DNA of 36,113 nucleotides from the NCBI GenBank assembly GCA_030447245.1, contig JAUJPG010000014.1, positions 62,110-98,222 of the forward strand, given 5' to 3'. Below are positions 33,988 to 36,113 of this stretch, in pieces. Below the pieces are notes generated by a model. That model was given only the letters and a program-made list of their open reading frames with translations, was not told the DNA's origin and ran no database searches. This DNA is from Chloroflexota bacterium (GTDB taxonomy: Bacteria > Chloroflexota > UBA6077 > JACCZL01). The stretch's first letter is position 1; each line of letters begins with the position of its first letter. The position numbers and the translations under genes were made by a program.

Positions 33988-35955
33988 ATGCGCCGCGTTG
34001 TTGCCGTGGCCCTGATCCTCGGACTCATCGCAGGACACGCGGCCGGGCCGGCCCGTGCCGCGTCGGTGCCGGTGGCGGTCCTGGGTGAGCAGTTCGTCGA
34101 CGCCGCCGGCCAGCCGGTGTTCGTCGTCGGGGCCAACTACGAGGGGCCCGCCGATCGAGCCTGGCAGATGTGGGACGAGGGTCGGTTCGACGCGGAGCTG
34201 ATCGCCCGCGACTTCGAGCGGGCCCGGGCCGCGGACCTGACCGTCCTGCGGGTCTTCGTCCAGCAATCTCTGGCCAACGACGTGCGGGCTGGACGTTGGG
34301 CCAAGCTCGACCGGGTCCTCGAGTTGGCCGACGGCTACGGCCTCAAGCTGATCCTGACCTTCGCCGACTACCCCGAGGCCGACCCGTCCAGATTGGCCGC
34401 CGTCGACGCGGCCGTCGCGGCGCGCTACCGGGGCCGGCCGACGATCTTCGCCTACGACTTAAAGAACGAGCCTCGTTTCGGGGATCTGGCGCTCGCCATC
34501 TACCCGGTCGACATGACCCCGCCGCTCCAGGATTCGCGGCTGGTCGCGGCGGTCGGCGAGACGGTGCCTCGTCCGGAGATCGGCGAGTACCGAAGGTCTG
34601 AGCAGGGTCAGCGCGACATCCCCCGACGTCTGAGCGACGACCAGGCCTACGTCTACGCGAACGCCCTGGCAGCCTACCGCCAGTTCCTCCAGGACGCCCA
34701 GGCGTGGGCCCGCGCGCGCGGCGACACGACGGCCGGCTACATGCTCTCCCGGGACTCAGATACCTGGTACGCGCTCAAGGAGGCGCTCAACGGTACGTTC
34801 GCCGCCTGGCTCACGCCCCAGATGGCGGCGATCCGAGCCGTCGATCCGGACCGCCTGATCGCGGTCGGCCACGTCGACGCGGTCATCGCGAGCCTGCCGG
34901 TCAACGACTGGCTCGATTACCGTGCGCTGCACCTGTACCCGTCCGCGTCGAGCGAGGGGATCAGGCTGAGCATGGCCGTCTTTGACGACGTGCGGGCGGC
35001 CGTCCCGGGCAAGCCGCTGGTGCTGGGCGAGTTCGGCTTTTCGAACGCCACCGTGGACGAAGAAAGTGGTGCGGCGCTCGAGGCGGACATGGTGCGCGTG
35101 GCGTGCAATCGCGGCGGGGCCGGCGTCCTCAAGTGGATGCTGAACGACTTTCCGGCCGGGGCCAACCCGCGCGAGAACAACTTCGGGATGTATCGCGGCG
35201 ATGGATCGGCCAAGCCGGTCGTCGCCGCCCTGCGCGGCCTGGCGTCGCTCACTCCGCTCGACCGTCCGCTCGTCGGCGGGCAGCCGCGCCCGGCCGACTA
35301 CGACGTCTGCGGCGGCCACTTCTTCACCCAGGCCTCTCAGGCCGGCGATGCCGGCGCCGCGGGGGGACCGGCTCGCTCGGGCGCCGGGTACACCATCACC
35401 AATGATGACGGCATGCCCTTCTGGGACGCCTACCGGCAGCTCGGCGGCCCGCCGGCGCTCGGCTTCCCGATCGGCCGACGCTTCCTGCTGGACGGCGTGG
35501 TCGTCCAGCCGATGCAGAAGGTGATCCTCGAATGGCGGCCGACCGAGCGGCAGATCGGTGTGCTGAATACCTTCGAGCGGCTGCGCGAGGCCGGCCGCGA
35601 CGGCTGGCTCGAGTCCGAGCGGCAGATCCCACCCGCGCTCGACTGGTCAGCCGACGCCGGGTTGCCCTGGGAGCGGTTGCTGGAGCGGCGCCTCGCCCTG
35701 TTGGATGGTAGCCAGAGTCTGAAGGCTCGCTACATGGCAGAGCCGGACTGGCTGCACCGCCTCGGGCTGCCGGTCTCCGTGGCTGACTACCCGGACGTCC
35801 AGGTCGTTCGGGCAGAGCGGGCCGTGCTTCAGCAGTGGAAGCGGGCGGTGCCCTGGGCCCAGGCGGGCGAGATCACCGTCGCCAACGCCGGCGAGATCGC
35901 CAGGGACGCGGGCCTGTTCCCGAGCTGGGTCAGCCTGCCCGAGCTTGCGCCCTGA
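33988..35955 (+). CDS. Secreted GH5-like (beta/alpha)8 glycoside hydrolase with LGFP-like C-terminal region
   Basis: A signal peptide is clear: MRRVVAVALILGLIAGHAA, then a cleavage site near ARA-AS (residues ~22-25). The barrel begins FVVGANYEG, carries an acid/base in LKNEPRF (Glu161) and a nucleophile at LVLGEFGFS (Glu348), the clan-A pattern of GH5-type beta-mannanases and glucanases. Residues ~440-655 are not catalytic; YTITNDDGMPFWDAYRQLGG followed by LGFPIGRRFLLDG resembles the LGFP-type repeats found on secreted proteins of Chloroflexota. The 655-residue length fits two parts. The ATG at 33988 has a weak site (AAGAG). It may hydrolyse a beta-linked glycan outside the cell; the exact family and substrate are uncertain. 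Confidence 0.8.
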   Translation: MRRVVAVALILGLIAGHAAGPARAASVPVAVLGEQFVDAAGQPVFVVGANYEGPADRAWQMWDEGRFDAELIARDFERARAADLTVLRVFVQQSLANDVRAGRWAKLDRVLELADGYGLKLILTFADYPEADPSRLAAVDAAVAARYRGRPTIFAYDLKNEPRFGDLALAIYPVDMTPPLQDSRLVAAVGETVPRPEIGEYRRSEQGQRDIPRRLSDDQAYVYANALAAYRQFLQDAQAWARARGDTTAGYMLSRDSDTWYALKEALNGTFAAWLTPQMAAIRAVDPDRLIAVGHVDAVIASLPVNDWLDYRALHLYPSASSEGIRLSMAVFDDVRAAVPGKPLVLGEFGFSNATVDEESGAALEADMVRVACNRGGAGVLKWMLNDFPAGANPRENNFGMYRGDGSAKPVVAALRGLASLTPLDRPLVGGQPRPADYDVCGGHFFTQASQAGDAGAAGGPARSGAGYTITNDDGMPFWDAYRQLGGPPALGFPIGRRFLLDGVVVQPMQKVILEWRPTERQIGVLNTFERLREAGRDGWLESERQIPPALDWSADAGLPWERLLERRLALLDGSQSLKARYMAEPDWLHRLGLPVSVADYPDVQVVRAERAVLQQWKRAVPWAQAGEITVANAGEIARDAGLFPSWVSLPELAP

Positions 35956-35990
35956 CCCGCCCGTAGCCAGGATCGCTCGACCTGGGTCTC

Positions 35991-36113
35991 CCCGAGAGGC
36001 CGCGCCAAGCGTCGTGTGCCGTCCGTCGTGCGCCTCACGCCGATCATGACCTTCCAGACGTAGGCGTTCCAGGCGTAGCCGCGGCGCAGGTCGCCGGGCA
36101 CGCCGCCGAAGTA
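35991..36113 (-). CDS. Possible 3' end of a minus-strand gene entering from the right edge
   Basis: The minus frame entering from the right edge reads YFGGVPGDLRRGYAWNAYVW, then KVMIGVRRTTDGTRRLARPL, protein-like for ~40 residues, after which it loses character. No family is recognised and the stop in this frame (beyond 35850) looks artificial, so an indel or a chance frame is possible. Confidence 0.3.

Overview
This is a GC-rich (roughly two-thirds G+C) bacterial chromosome segment. Gene content suggests a heterotrophic Chloroflexota bacterium, perhaps near Thermomicrobia. The hints are a MtrA-like/DUF4346 protein beside a dynamin-like GTPase, TAT-exported glycan hydrolases, an LGFP-like tail on a secreted hydrolase, a DUF2171-type protein, and many GTG starts behind strong Shine-Dalgarno sites. 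The placement rests on resemblance only. No rRNA, tRNA or CRISPR array was seen.

The main caution is reading frame. Many genes, including pyrG (essential in most bacteria) and the guanylyltransferase gene, carry their full set of motifs spread over two or three frames. The joins usually lie at short G or C runs, where one base more or less restores the family sequence. Consensus indel error is the simplest explanation. I therefore give each such gene as one feature and describe the breaks. A few loci look truly decayed: the GT87-like gene at 12.1-13.0 kb, the beta-helix gene at 7.7-8.3 kb, the small ORF at 24.2 kb, and the IS630 and IS5 remnants.

Layout. 0-4.8 kb, minus: dynamin-like GTPase, MtrA-like/DUF4346 protein, PIG-L deacetylase and a GT39-type membrane glycosyltransferase that runs off the left edge. 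5.0-5.8 kb, plus: histidine kinase. 6.1-7.4 kb, minus: TAT-exported GH76 mannanase. 7.7-9.8 kb: broken beta-helix protein, a 58-residue ORF and about 1 kb with no recognisable gene. 9.85-13.0 kb, plus: GH36 alpha-galactosidase and a decayed mannosyltransferase. 13.5-14.4 kb, minus: small membrane protein, rsfS and a HicA-like protein. 14.5-18.2 kb, plus: exported or anchored protein, a leader with a terminator, pyrG and the mannose-1-phosphate guanylyltransferase. 18.2-18.5 kb: a large palindrome with 20-bp tandem repeats between convergent genes. 18.5-22.5 kb, minus: msrP, msrQ, an epoxide-hydrolase-like protein and an SDR. 22.7-24.8 kb: two toxin-antitoxin modules, a decayed ORF and an IS630 remnant. 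24.8-26.9 kb: membrane protein and an amidase. 27.0-29.8 kb, minus: DUF2171-type protein, isochorismatase-like hydrolase, conserved protein of unknown function and a TSUP permease. 29.9-30.5 kb: internally deleted IS5-family element. 30.6-33.7 kb, minus: SDR, amidohydrolase and class III aminotransferase in one apparent operon. 34.0-36.0 kb, plus: secreted GH5-like hydrolase.

A carbohydrate theme recurs: GDP-mannose synthesis, membrane mannosyl/glycosyltransferases, GH76, GH36, a GH5-like enzyme and a PIG-L deacetylase. Together they fit building and recycling of mannose- and galactose-containing surface glycans. The 22.7-30.5 kb stretch is the accessory, mobile-element-rich part.
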